64,000 nucleotides of DNA. Source: Streptomyces sp. NBC_01549. Lineage in GTDB: Bacteria; Actinomycetota; Actinomycetes; Streptomycetales; Streptomycetaceae. A program made the position numbers and the translations under genes. Positions within the stretch are counted from its first letter, which is position 1. Each line of letters begins with the position of its first letter. Shown here one piece after another: positions 9,479 to 17,678 of the stretch. The notes below the pieces were generated by a model. The model saw nothing but the letters and a program-made list of their open reading frames with translations, did not search any database and was not told the DNA's origin. The stretch lies in contig NZ_JAPEPW010000001.1 of the NCBI RefSeq assembly GCF_026339955.1, positions 1,860,001-1,924,000 of the forward strand, read 5' to 3'.

Positions 9479-10801
9479 CTAGCGGATCGCGTCCAGCAGG
9501 GCCGCCGCGGTGAAGAGCTCAACTCCGACCGTGATGGCCGACTCGTCCGCGTCGAAGTCGCCGCGGTGCAGGTCACGGGTGGTGCGCTCACCCGGCGTAC
9601 GGACGCCGAGGCGGGCCATGGCGCCGGGCACGTGCTCCAGGTACCAGGAGAAGTCCTCGCCGCCGAGGCTCTGCTCGGTGTCCTCGACGGAGTGCGGGCC
9701 GCGCCGCGAGGTCATGGCCTCATGGAGGAGCTCCGTGACCGCCGGGTCGTTGACGACCGGCGGGACGCCCCGGATGTAGTTGATCTCGGACTTGGCGCGG
9801 TACAGGTTCGCGATCTCGTCGATGGCCGCGTGCACCAGGTCGGGCGCCTGCCGCCAGGCGTCGAGGTCGAGGCAGCGCACGGTCCCGGAGAGCTCGGCGT
9901 GCTGCGGGATGACGTTGCAGGCGTGCCCGGACTCGATCCGTCCCCAGGTCACCGCGAGCCCGCTGCGGGCGTCCACACGCCGAGCCACGAGGGACGGCAC
10001 GTCGGTGACGACGCGCGCGGCGGCGGTGACGAGGTCGGTGGTGAGGTGGGGGCGCGCGGTGTGGCCGCCGGCGCCGTCGAGTGAGACTTCCAGCCGGTCG
10101 CAGGCGGAGGTGATGGGACCGTGGCGCAGTCCGATCCGCCCGGCGTCGACCTTCGGGTCGCAGTGCACGCCGATGATCCGCCCCACGCCGTCCAGCACTC
10201 CGGACTCGATGGCGTCGGGCGCGCCCCCGGGCAGGACCTCTTCGGCGGGCTGGAAGATCAGTCGTACGGGATGCGGCAGGAGCCCCTGGCGGTGCAGCTC
10301 GGCGAGGACGAGCCCGGCGCCGAGGACGACGGTCGTGTGCACGTCGTGGCCGCAGGCGTGCGCGCGGCCGGGCACGGTCGAGCGGTACGCGCAGTCACTC
10401 TTCGTGTCCGGGATGGGCAGCGCGTCGATGTCGGCGCGCAGGGCGAGCATGCCGCGTCCGCCGTCGACCGCACCGTCCCGTACGCCCGTCCGTACGCCGG
10501 CCCGTTCCCCGTCCCCGTCGCCTTCCCCGTCGCCTTCACCGTCGCCTTCACCGGCGCCTTCACCGGCGTCGAGCCCGATGTCACAGATGAGCCCGGTCCC
10601 GATGTCGAGCACGCGGGGCTTGAGGCCCGCCTGCTCCAGGCGTGCCTTGAGTGCCGCGGTGGTGCGGAACTCCTGGTTGCCCAGCTCCGGGTGCATGTGC
10701 ATGTCGCGACGGAACGCGATCAGCTCGGCACGCAGGGCGTCGGACAGGGCGCCGGGGAGCGCTGCTCCCCCGGGGACATCGGCCTCATACTCTCGGGACA
10801 T
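9479..10801 (-). CDS. M20-family amidohydrolase
   Basis: This roughly 440-residue metal-dependent amidohydrolase or aminoacylase is of the M20D type that removes acyl groups from amino acids or related amides. The N-terminal helix has FRRDMHMHPELGNQE, typical of the family. Metal-site segments include LALRADIDALPIPD, HACGHDVHT and the Glu pair in FQPAEEVLPGG. A low-complexity insert of Gly/Glu/Asp and Gly/Arg residues lies just before LALRADIDA and is absent from ordinary relatives. The ATG at 10801 (MSREYEADVPG) was preferred over the GTG at 10813, which has no ribosome site. AAAGGG lies about 11 bases before the ATG. Substrate is unknown. Confidence 0.88.
   Translation of the reverse strand: MSREYEADVPGGAALPGALSDALRAELIAFRRDMHMHPELGNQEFRTTAALKARLEQAGLKPRVLDIGTGLICDIGLDAGEGAGEGDGEGDGEGDGDGERAGVRTGVRDGAVDGGRGMLALRADIDALPIPDTKSDCAYRSTVPGRAHACGHDVHTTVVLGAGLVLAELHRQGLLPHPVRLIFQPAEEVLPGGAPDAIESGVLDGVGRIIGVHCDPKVDAGRIGLRHGPITSACDRLEVSLDGAGGHTARPHLTTDLVTAAARVVTDVPSLVARRVDARSGLAVTWGRIESGHACNVIPQHAELSGTVRCLDLDAWRQAPDLVHAAIDEIANLYRAKSEINYIRGVPPVVNDPAVTELLHEAMTSRRGPHSVEDTEQSLGGEDFSWYLEHVPGAMARLGVRTPGERTTRDLHRGDFDADESAITVGVELFTAAALLDAIR
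10503..10578. repeat. Low-complexity 6-12 bp repeat inside the amidohydrolase gene
   Basis: The plus strand shows repeated CCGTCGCCTTC-like units, coding on the minus strand for alternating Gly-Glu and Gly-Asp. It extends an external loop before the metal-site strand. Such repeats expand and shrink by slippage, so length differences between strains are likely. Confidence 0.7.
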
Positions 10802-11371
10802 CAATTGGTTCACCCTTTGAAGGGTAGGGCGACGGGGTGGCCAACTGACCCACGATCAACAAAACTTCAGCCCGTTAGGGGAAGAAACTTGGCCACGCGA
10901 CGCATAGGTTTCAGGGGGGATGGGTAAGCTCGCCCGTCTTTCCGGACGATGGGATCTTGAGGCAGACGGTATTCACACCCTGCCCGAGCCGCATCCGGAC
11001 CTAAGGCCGACTGCCGCAACCGGGACGACGGCCGACTACGGTGACGGCCCGTGACGACGGATCGACGCGAGCCCTTGATACGGGCCGCCGACCCTCTCTC
11101 GATCCAGTCCGCCGGGGCTGCCCGCGAACTCCCATAGGGGAACGCTCGGGGTGTCCGAGCCCATTCCCGTGCCCTACGGTCCCACAGACCTGAGCAAGAT
11201 CATGCGCAAGGACGCCTGGACACCACTCCCTGCCGACCCGGCCCCGAGCGGCCGCCGAGGTCCGCGCCTGGAGAGGCGAGGGGATGATCCAGGGATCCCG
11301 ATCCGTCGACGGGGTCAGACAGCCGTACCGCCGAGATACCGCCGCGCCACCTTCGCAGACGGCCCAGCAAG
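10802..11371. other. Gene-poor interval, about 570 bp
   Basis: No convincing gene was found. It must hold the promoter of the amidohydrolase gene near 10820-10900. A short plus-strand frame from 10920 (MGKLARLSGRW, about 44 codons) and a longer one from 11151 (MSEPIPVPYGP) were considered. The second runs antisense through the ATPase gene and has no ribosome site, so neither is called. Confidence 0.4.
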
Positions 11372-11812
11372 CTACGCGTCGAGACCTCCTGGCATGTCCA
11401 TCTCCGCCCAGACGGTCTTGCCGACGGTGAGTTTCTCCACGGCCCAGCGGTTCGCGAGCGTGCGGACGATGAGGAGGCCGCGGCCGAACTGGTCATCCGC
11501 GACGGGCGTGTGGGGGTGCGGGAGCCGCTCGCCCCTCGGGTCGGTCACGGCGACGCGCAGCGCGTTGCCGGTCAGCGACGTTTCGACGCGGAACAGGCGG
11601 TCCCGTAAACACCCGTGGAGCAGGGCGTTCGTGCACAACTCGCTTGCCAGCAGCGCCGCGTCGCCGGCGATGTCGGGGTGGCCCCAGTCGGCGGCGAGTT
11701 GGGCGACGTGTCTGCGGGCGCGGGAGATGTTGCTCGGGTACGGGGTGTAGTTCACGGCGTCGTAGCGGTCGTTGCCCTTGGGGAGGCAGGAGGGAGGGCA
11801 GGAGTTGATCAC
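11372..11812 (-). CDS. Anti-sigma-type ATP-binding protein (HATPase_c fold)
   Basis: This 146-residue small ATPase resembles RsbW/SpoIIAB-like anti-sigma or regulatory kinases. The N-box is LLASELCTNALLHG and the G-boxes are VTDPRGE and FGRGLLIVRTLANRW. The GTG at 11812 (then INSCPPSCLPKG) was chosen because AAGGAG sits 9 bases upstream; the ATG at 11821 directly abuts that site. It is divergent from a DUF5753 HTH gene followed by a DUF397 gene. That triad is a repeated regulatory arrangement in Streptomyces, known from the whiJ/abaA-like loci. Its actual partner is not shown by sequence. Confidence 0.88.
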   Translation of the reverse strand: MINSCPPSCLPKGNDRYDAVNYTPYPSNISRARRHVAQLAADWGHPDIAGDAALLASELCTNALLHGCLRDRLFRVETSLTGNALRVAVTDPRGERLPHPHTPVADDQFGRGLLIVRTLANRWAVEKLTVGKTVWAEMDMPGGLDA

Positions 11813-12052
11813 GGGGCGCATCTCCTTGCGCGATGGCGGGCCCAGGCGGGGTGGCTCTGCCGAGCGGTGCCGATTTGGACAGCACGGTGCACTTCCACCA
11901 ACTGATGCCACTGGGTAGTTGACCGAGCACTTAAGGTAGCGGCATTCGGTGGTGGCCATCAACTATGAGGCCATAAATTTCTACTCGAACTTGGTTGCTC
12001 ACAGTGCGCCGACGGCACAGACTGTGACCCACTCGGCGGGAGGGAACGCGAG
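11813..12052. promoter_or_regulatory. Divergent promoter region of the WhiJ-like triad
   Basis: This 240-bp gap separates the ATPase gene (minus) from the HTH gene (plus). It is the most AT-rich spot nearby (TATGAGGCCATAAATTTCTA around 11964-11983), as expected for promoters in this GC background. No clear operator repeat was found. Confidence 0.5.
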
Positions 12053-12934
12053 ATGGCCGGCAGGAACCCTGATCGCGGCGTGTCCGTGTCGACCGTGCTG
12101 GCGCGACGACTTGGCGGTGAGCTGCTGCGCATGCGCGAGGCGCACGGGTTGCGTCAGGCGCACGCGGCCGAGGCGCTGTCGGCGTCGGTGGCCAAGGTCG
12201 CCAAGATGGAGCGCGGTTTGGTGCCGATGCGCGACCCGGACATCCGTGCGCTGTGCCATCTGTACGGCGAGACCGGAGAGCCGATGGTCGGGAGGCTGCT
12301 GGCGCTGGCCCGGACGGATCGCGAGAGACGCAAGGCCCACGGCTGGTGGAACCAGTACCCGCAGCTTCCCGCCATGGTGGAGTACGTCGCCCTGGAGGAC
12401 ATCGCCACCAGCATCCGGACCTGGCAACTCGCCTTCATCCCGGGCCTGTTGCAGACACCGGACTACGCACGCGCCGTGGCCGTCGGAGCCGGTTCGTGGG
12501 AGGACCCGAGCGAGATCGAGCCATTCGTGGAGGCGAGGCTGGCCCGTCAGGCGCGACTGCGGTCGGAACGACCGCTGGAACTCTGGGCCGTTCTCCACGA
12601 AGCTGCACTGCGCCAACTCGTGGGTGGTCGCGACGTGATGAGGGAGCAACTGGGGCAACTGCTCGACCTGGCCCGCATGGAAACGGTGAGGGTGCAGGTG
12701 GTCCCCTGGCTGACTGGGGCAAACCCGGGCATGATCGGGTCGTTCAGCATCGTCTCATTTGTGGAACTTGGCGCGCTGGACGTCGTACATATGGACGTAC
12801 CGTCTTCTACGCTCTGGCTGGAAAGCGAGGACGATGCCGCCCGGCACGGCCGGATCTTCGACCGCATCGCGCGGATCGGGCTGGCGGAACGCAACGCCCT
12901 CGACCTCATCGAAGCCATTCGCAAGGAGATGTAG
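12053..12934 (+). CDS. HTH regulator with DUF5753 domain (WhiJ/Scr1-like)
   Basis: This 293-residue protein has an XRE-type helix-turn-helix at about residues 16-60 (RRLGGELLRMREAHGLRQAHAA, then SVAKVAKMERG) and a DUF5753 domain from about residue 105, with the family markers FIPGLLQTPDYAR and VVPWL. GGGAGG precedes the ATG at 12053. It belongs to the WhiJ-like regulators that control development and antibiotic production in Streptomyces. The DUF397 gene follows 6 bp after its stop, and an anti-sigma-like ATPase is divergent. Such HTH proteins are thought to act with the small DUF397 partner; the target genes are unknown. Confidence 0.9.
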   Translation: MAGRNPDRGVSVSTVLARRLGGELLRMREAHGLRQAHAAEALSASVAKVAKMERGLVPMRDPDIRALCHLYGETGEPMVGRLLALARTDRERRKAHGWWNQYPQLPAMVEYVALEDIATSIRTWQLAFIPGLLQTPDYARAVAVGAGSWEDPSEIEPFVEARLARQARLRSERPLELWAVLHEAALRQLVGGRDVMREQLGQLLDLARMETVRVQVVPWLTGANPGMIGSFSIVSFVELGALDVVHMDVPSSTLWLESEDDAARHGRIFDRIARIGLAERNALDLIEAIRKEM

Positions 12935-12939
12935 CCCCG

Positions 12940-13149
12940 GTGACCGAATTCGATTTTGCGTTCGTCAAGTCCAGCTACAGCGGCGGCGATGCTGGCCAGG
13001 AGTGCGTCGAAGTCGCCCGCAACATCCCCGGTACCGTCGCCTTCCGTGATTCAAAGGACGTGGACGGGCCCATAGTCGTGGTCGCCCCGTCCGCCTGGGC
13101 GGCGTTCGCGGTGTACGTGGGGCAGCGGGCGGGGCGCGCGCCTCACTGA
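12940..13149 (+). CDS. DUF397 protein
   Basis: This 69-residue protein has the complete DUF397 pattern: FVKSSYSGG near the start, CVEVA at about residue 25, VAFRDSKD and the C-terminal WAAFAVYV. The GTG at 12940 lies 6 bp after the stop of the HTH gene, with the ribosome site AAGGAG inside the end of that gene. Small DUF397 proteins are the regular partners of DUF5753 HTH regulators, possibly as antitoxin-like or co-regulatory proteins. Its stop overlaps the end of the convergent fragment on the other strand. Confidence 0.9.
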   Translation: MTEFDFAFVKSSYSGGDAGQECVEVARNIPGTVAFRDSKDVDGPIVVVAPSAWAAFAVYVGQRAGRAPH

Positions 13150-13403
13150 CCGGCGTCCGGCCCGTAGTCCGCGCGTGGTGACTCGAGTCGTTCGGCGACG
13201 AGGGTGAGCCAGCCGCTGGGGCTGTAGGGAGCCGCTGGGTCGACCTCCATGCCCAGTTCGGCGACGGCCAGGGCGTAGTCGGACTCGTCCAGGTCCAGGG
13301 CGAGGAGAAGGGGCAGGGGTCGCGCCCGAGCCGGACGACGGGGCGGGCGGCGAGCCGTTCCCCGTGGTGGCCGGGCACCGTGTGTACTGGAAGTCGTGAG
13401 CAC
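13143..13403 (-). pseudogene. 5'-truncated, frameshifted gene fragment
   Basis: The 3' half reads LLLALDLDESDYALAVAELG and GWLTLVAERL with strong coding bias. Upstream of it this frame turns Arg/Pro-rich and non-coding in character, while the next frame reads HHGERLAARPVVRLGRDP. Joining the two needs one extra base near 13309-13315 (around CCCTGCCCCTT). The gene also seems to lack its 5' end, because coding sense stops near 13390 beside a 36-bp palindrome. I do not recognise the family. Its stop overlaps the end of the DUF397 gene. The alternative is an intact 86-residue protein with an unusual N-terminus, which is less likely. Confidence 0.5.
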
Positions 13404-13427
13404 TAAAGCGCTTTAGTGCTCACGACT
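13392..13427. promoter_or_regulatory. 36-bp perfect palindrome centred on AAAGCGCTTT
   Basis: The arms 13392-13409 and 13410-13427 are exact complements without spacer; the centre reads CACTAAAGCGCTTTAGTG. As RNA it would make a stem of about 16 bp and so could be a two-way terminator between the fragment and the peptidase gene. The AT-rich symmetrical centre also resembles a LacI-type operator. Both readings stand. Confidence 0.55.
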
Positions 13428-13494
13428 CCCGAGGAGGGTCCCCGCCGACCGCGGATCTGCCAACAGCATCAGTTCGCGGTCCGGGCCCGAACAG

Positions 13495-16400
13495 TCAGTA
13501 GCTGAACTGCTGGATCTGGGTGTCGTCCGGGCCGTATGTCCAGCCGGTTCGGGTCGACGGGTCGAGTTGGATGGCGTTCTCCGCTCCGCCGTGGTGGGCG
13601 ATGGTGAAGCCGCTCAGGGTGTGGAGCACCGTGCCCGTCGTCAGGTCCACGATCATGAGCCGGCCGGTGGAGTTGTTGTCCGGGATCCACATCCCCGCGC
13701 CGAAGTACGGGGTGCCCTGGGGCGTCGCGTACGAGACCACGGCGATCTTGTGGGCGCCGTCCACGGCGAGACCGGACGGCTTGCCGAGCCGGACGGTGAT
13801 CGGGTCACCCGCGGTGCCGGTGGTCTCGTCGAGCGTGCTGATGACGCCGGTGGGGACGATGTTCGCGCTGATCTGTGTGGCCGAGAGGTTGTAGAGGGAG
13901 CCGGCGCCGTCCAGGGCGACGCCGTGGCTGCACCTCGAGGTGGAGCCGGTCGCCGTGACGGCCCGGGTGGCGAGGTCGATCCGGGGCACGGTGACCGCGC
14001 CGAGGCAGTTGGCGACCCCGGCGGCCTTGGCCAGGAAGACGTCTCCCGAGGAGGCGTCGACGCTCAGCAGGTCGTACGTCCCGGCCGGCACGTCGGTGGG
14101 GTCGGCGGGGATGGGCTGCCCGGTGGTCACGGTCTTGAGGTCGACCGGCAGTACGAGGTCTGTCTTGTCGGCGCCGTGCAGGAGCAGGGCGCCCCGGTCG
14201 TGGACGGTGTCCACCCGTCCGGTGAGGTAGGTGTCGGCGGCGGGCAGTGTGGTGGCGCCGGCGAGCGTGTCGGTGGCGGTGTTCCAGGTCTCCACCCGTG
14301 TGTCGCCGCCGGAGGCGGAGCGGTGCACCAGCAGGACCCGGCCGGCCGCGACGCCCAGGACCTGGTAGTCGGAACCGGAGCCCGGGTCCGAGGTGATGAC
14401 GGCCCCGTAGCGGCCGGTCGCGGTCGAGTAGTGCCGGACCTCGGTGCCGCCGGCGGTCGTGGCGAGGGCCGCCACGGAGTCACTCCCGGCCGCGGCGAAG
14501 CTCAGCACCGTCGAGCCGTCGGGGGCGAGCCCGTCGTCGAAGAGCAGCGTGGACAACGGGGACGCCTGGCCGACGACGTGCCCGTTCCGGTCCAGGGCGA
14601 GCACCCGTACGCCGTAGCTGTCGGAGCTGACCAGGCCCAGCGCCACCGGGTCCAGCCGTACCGATCCCGAGCGGCCGGTCAGCATGCGGTGGACGACTGA
14701 GGGACTGTCCACGCCGTCGTTGTCCAGGGCGGTGCCGTTGGCGTTGGTGAACGTGTTGAGCGAGCCGTGGGAGGTGGGGGCGGGAGCGGAGATCTCCACC
14801 TCGGCGGCGTGTGCCCCGCGCACGGAACCCACGTCGTAGCGCAGGTCGAACCGCGGGATGGCGCGGGTGACTTCGATCGTGTGGCCCTCGACGCCGTTCG
14901 CCCCCTTGAGGGTCGGCGCGGCCGGGCGGTCCGCCGCGGAGCCGCCGGCCACCCGGACCGGCGCGAACTCCCCGTACAGGACGCCCGTCGGGATGCCCCC
15001 GAAGCCTGCCTGGGCGATGCCGATTCCGTAGATCCCGCCGCCGCCGTCGAAGGCCTCGGCCGGAATGGTGACCGTGCCCTTCGGCGAGGTCAGCTCCTGG
15101 TGCCAGGCCGGCGTGAAGATCGGCGCGAGGTTCGGATTCCAGTGACCGACGGTGGACAGGACGAGCTGTGGAGAGGATGTGTTCGCCACACCGGTCAGGT
15201 CGTAGGACACGGTGACCGAATGCCCTGCCGTGACGGTCGCCGGGGCCTTGGGCGCGGTGGCCTCGGCATAGGTGCCGTCGGTGGGGCCGACCGCGAGGGT
15301 ACGGGTGGCGGTGGCGCGGGTGCGGCCGTCGACCACGACGCGGTAGGTGACGGTGAGGCTGCGGTCGGCGGTGGCGATGACCGGGAGCCGGGCGGCGGTG
15401 AGGAGTTGGGTCGGCGTCACCCGTATCGCGGGCGTGTGGGAACGGAACACCGTGGAGCCGACGGTGAGGGTGTACTCGGCGTGGCCGGTCGCACCCGTGA
15501 CGTCCCCGGCGAAGGTCACCGGGCCGACCAGGCCCTCGCCGGTGCCGCCCGAGGCGCGATCGCCGAGGTCGATGCGGCTCGGGTCGGTGGTCTCCAGGAA
15601 GGAGCCGCCCAGGCCGCCGATGGTGACGCGATGGGCGACGGACAGCCGGACGAGCGCGGGTTCGCCGGTGCCTTGGCCGAGCGCCTTCTGCACGGCGGCC
15701 GTGACGTCGATCTGCGGGCCGACGTGCAGGGCCCGGTCGATCTGCGCCGGGGTGGACACGCGGCGGCCGGTCTGTTCGAGGACATCCCGGACCCGGGCGG
15801 GGGTCAGATGGTGGCCGCCGAGCCGTCCCGCCTGCAGGACCACGGCCGCGGCGGCGGCGATCTCCGGCGCGGAGGCGGACGTACCGCCGTTGAGGGACAC
15901 GTTCACGTCCTGGGCGGCGGCGCCACCCGCATGGGAGAAGGCGATGATGTTGTCGCTGGGTGCCGAGAGGTCCACACGGCTGCCGAAGCCGGAGGAGAAG
16001 GTGCCGAAGCCGCTGATCCGGGTCTCGGCGGTGGTGGCGTCGCCGCCCGGGCCCGCGGCCAGCGTGTCGTCCAGGGTGCTGCCGCCCGCGGCCATGGCGC
16101 CGCTGTCCGGCAGGGAAGGCGTGGTGGACTCCGCGTCGTCGTCGATGGCGGTGGCCCGGCGGGAGTCGGCCGCGAGGTCGGTCGGGGTGCTGCCGCCGTC
16201 GGGGCCCACGGAGGCCGGGGTGAAGAGGCGGGTGCCGTCGTTGGAGGAGATCGACACCACTATGCCGCTGCGCACGATGGACGCGACGACCGACCGGACG
16301 AACGGATCGTCCTCCAGGTAGCGGCCGGGGAAGCCCGCGCTGTCGGTGCCGAAGCCGAGGCTGGCGGTGATCACGTCGGGCCGGGGTGACTGCTGGGCGG

Positions 16401-17475
16401 CGGCCAGCAGGGCGCCCGCGATCCGGTCGATGGTGGGTTGCTCGGGCACGGCCAGGCGGTAGTTCGCGCCCGGCGCGATGCCGAGCAGGTCGGTGTAACC
16501 ACTGCCGGTCGCACCGGGGCGCTGCCGGTCGTGGGCGAGCGGTGCCATCACGCCGAAGTCCAGCATGACTTCGCCCAGGGAGGCGTCCTGGTTCTCGGTG
16601 GAAGCCGCGCCGTCCAGGCCGCCGGAGTCCTTCGCCACATAGGTGGGGATCAGCGGCATCGACGGCAGGTCGAGGTAGCGCTGCCCGTCCTGGAGCACGG
16701 TCGTGGGGCCGGCGTCCCGCACATACGCGTCGCCGGCGTCGGCCATCGACTGGTCGGTGAGGTCGCCGATCGACACGTTGGTGATGGTCTCGCCGGCACC
16801 GGGCTGGCGGCCGTAGCGGCCCTGGAGCAGCGAGAAGGCGCCGACCGCGTCCACGCCGCCCGCGTTGAGGAAGGACTGCGAGGAATTGGCGAGGGCGTCG
16901 TTGGTGGGCACGGCGCTCGACGTCGTCCGGTCCGTGCGGGGCGTCTTCTTCGGGTAGGTGCTCCGCGCCGTCGCCGGCAGCGGCACCGCCCCGGTGTTCA
17001 TGGTGTTCACATAGCGGTCGGGTTCGGCGTAGGCGATGCCGGGCGTGCCCCGCAGGGCACGGGCCACGGCCGCCGAGTCCCGCCTGTCGGTCTGCACGAC
17101 GTAGGTGTGGTCCAGGCCGGGGGCTGACCGCGGCACGAGCGGGTGCAGTGAGGTGGCGCCCACCGTACGGAACTTGGCGTCGAGGGCGGGGCTGCTGGTG
17201 TGCGGAGTGCGGGCCGCCAGGCGGCTGCCGGGCACGGGCCGGCCGGTGACGGCGGTGCCCTGATCGAGGGTGACGAGGACCTGGCCCGGTACCACACCCT
17301 GGCGTTCCTTGGCCGGTATGAGCGGTGACTGCCTGGCCGAGGTCGTGTCCAGGGGCGTACGGACGGATGGGGGCGCGCCGCTCGCGGGCACCGCGACCGC
17401 GGCGGACGCGGCGGCGAGGGTCAGGACGACGGCGACGCGGACGAGACTTCCGGCCGAGGGGTGAGCACGCGGCAT
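13495..17475 (-). CDS. Large secreted S8/S53-type serine peptidase with C-terminal propeller-like region
   Basis: This is a 1326-residue exported protein. The start MPRAHPSAGSLVR at 17475 begins a signal peptide with a hydrophobic core at residues 11-29. Residues 58-160 look like an I9/S8-type propeptide (VPGQVLVTLDQGT and GIAYAEPDRYV). The catalytic region (about 190-560) has GTSASAP with Ser533 as nucleophile. Instead of the subtilisin HGTxVA box it has SLGEVMLDFGV, in which Glu302 and Asp306 match the Glu/Asp pair of sedolisins (S53). About 600-960 is beta-rich, and about 970-1326 shows repeated strands like a beta-propeller. No cell-wall anchor is seen. A TrmB/LuxR-type regulator is divergent and may control it. 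Substrate is unknown. Confidence 0.8.
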   Translation of the reverse strand: MPRAHPSAGSLVRVAVVLTLAAASAAVAVPASGAPPSVRTPLDTTSARQSPLIPAKERQGVVPGQVLVTLDQGTAVTGRPVPGSRLAARTPHTSSPALDAKFRTVGATSLHPLVPRSAPGLDHTYVVQTDRRDSAAVARALRGTPGIAYAEPDRYVNTMNTGAVPLPATARSTYPKKTPRTDRTTSSAVPTNDALANSSQSFLNAGGVDAVGAFSLLQGRYGRQPGAGETITNVSIGDLTDQSMADAGDAYVRDAGPTTVLQDGQRYLDLPSMPLIPTYVAKDSGGLDGAASTENQDASLGEVMLDFGVMAPLAHDRQRPGATGSGYTDLLGIAPGANYRLAVPEQPTIDRIAGALLAAAQQSPRPDVITASLGFGTDSAGFPGRYLEDDPFVRSVVASIVRSGIVVSISSNDGTRLFTPASVGPDGGSTPTDLAADSRRATAIDDDAESTTPSLPDSGAMAAGGSTLDDTLAAGPGGDATTAETRISGFGTFSSGFGSRVDLSAPSDNIIAFSHAGGAAAQDVNVSLNGGTSASAPEIAAAAAVVLQAGRLGGHHLTPARVRDVLEQTGRRVSTPAQIDRALHVGPQIDVTAAVQKALGQGTGEPALVRLSVAHRVTIGGLGGSFLETTDPSRIDLGDRASGGTGEGLVGPVTFAGDVTGATGHAEYTLTVGSTVFRSHTPAIRVTPTQLLTAARLPVIATADRSLTVTYRVVVDGRTRATATRTLAVGPTDGTYAEATAPKAPATVTAGHSVTVSYDLTGVANTSSPQLVLSTVGHWNPNLAPIFTPAWHQELTSPKGTVTIPAEAFDGGGGIYGIGIAQAGFGGIPTGVLYGEFAPVRVAGGSAADRPAAPTLKGANGVEGHTIEVTRAIPRFDLRYDVGSVRGAHAAEVEISAPAPTSHGSLNTFTNANGTALDNDGVDSPSVVHRMLTGRSGSVRLDPVALGLVSSDSYGVRVLALDRNGHVVGQASPLSTLLFDDGLAPDGSTVLSFAAAGSDSVAALATTAGGTEVRHYSTATGRYGAVITSDPGSGSDYQVLGVAAGRVLLVHRSASGGDTRVETWNTATDTLAGATTLPAADTYLTGRVDTVHDRGALLLHGADKTDLVLPVDLKTVTTGQPIPADPTDVPAGTYDLLSVDASSGDVFLAKAAGVANCLGAVTVPRIDLATRAVTATGSTSRCSHGVALDGAGSLYNLSATQISANIVPTGVISTLDETTGTAGDPITVRLGKPSGLAVDGAHKIAVVSYATPQGTPYFGAGMWIPDNNSTGRLMIVDLTTGTVLHTLSGFTIAHHGGAENAIQLDPSTRTGWTYGPDDTQIQQFSY

Positions 17476-17678
17476 GGGACACCTTTGGGGAGGAGAAGTG
17501 CGCACATACGACAGGGACGTGGCCCGGCCGGGATCGCGTGGTTCGCGCGGATCACCGCAGGACAACGCCCCTTTTTCTCCACGTGAAGATGTCAACCGCT
17601 GCGGAACGGGCGCAAGATTGCGCGTGTGGCCGACTTCCGCCAGGTGGCGGCCGGTGGCCAGGAACGACCGGAGCGGAA
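17476..17678. promoter_or_regulatory. Divergent promoter region, peptidase and regulator
   Basis: This 203-bp gap carries the promoters of the secreted peptidase (minus) and the HTH regulator (plus). A run CCCTTTTTCTCC at 17568-17579 is the only low-GC patch. No clear repeat was seen. Confidence 0.4.

Noticed and set aside
11151..11750. Plus-strand frame MSEPIPVPYGP into the anti-sigma ATPase gene
   Set aside because: The first 60 codons look fairly normal, but most of the frame is antisense to the ATPase and there is no ribosome site.
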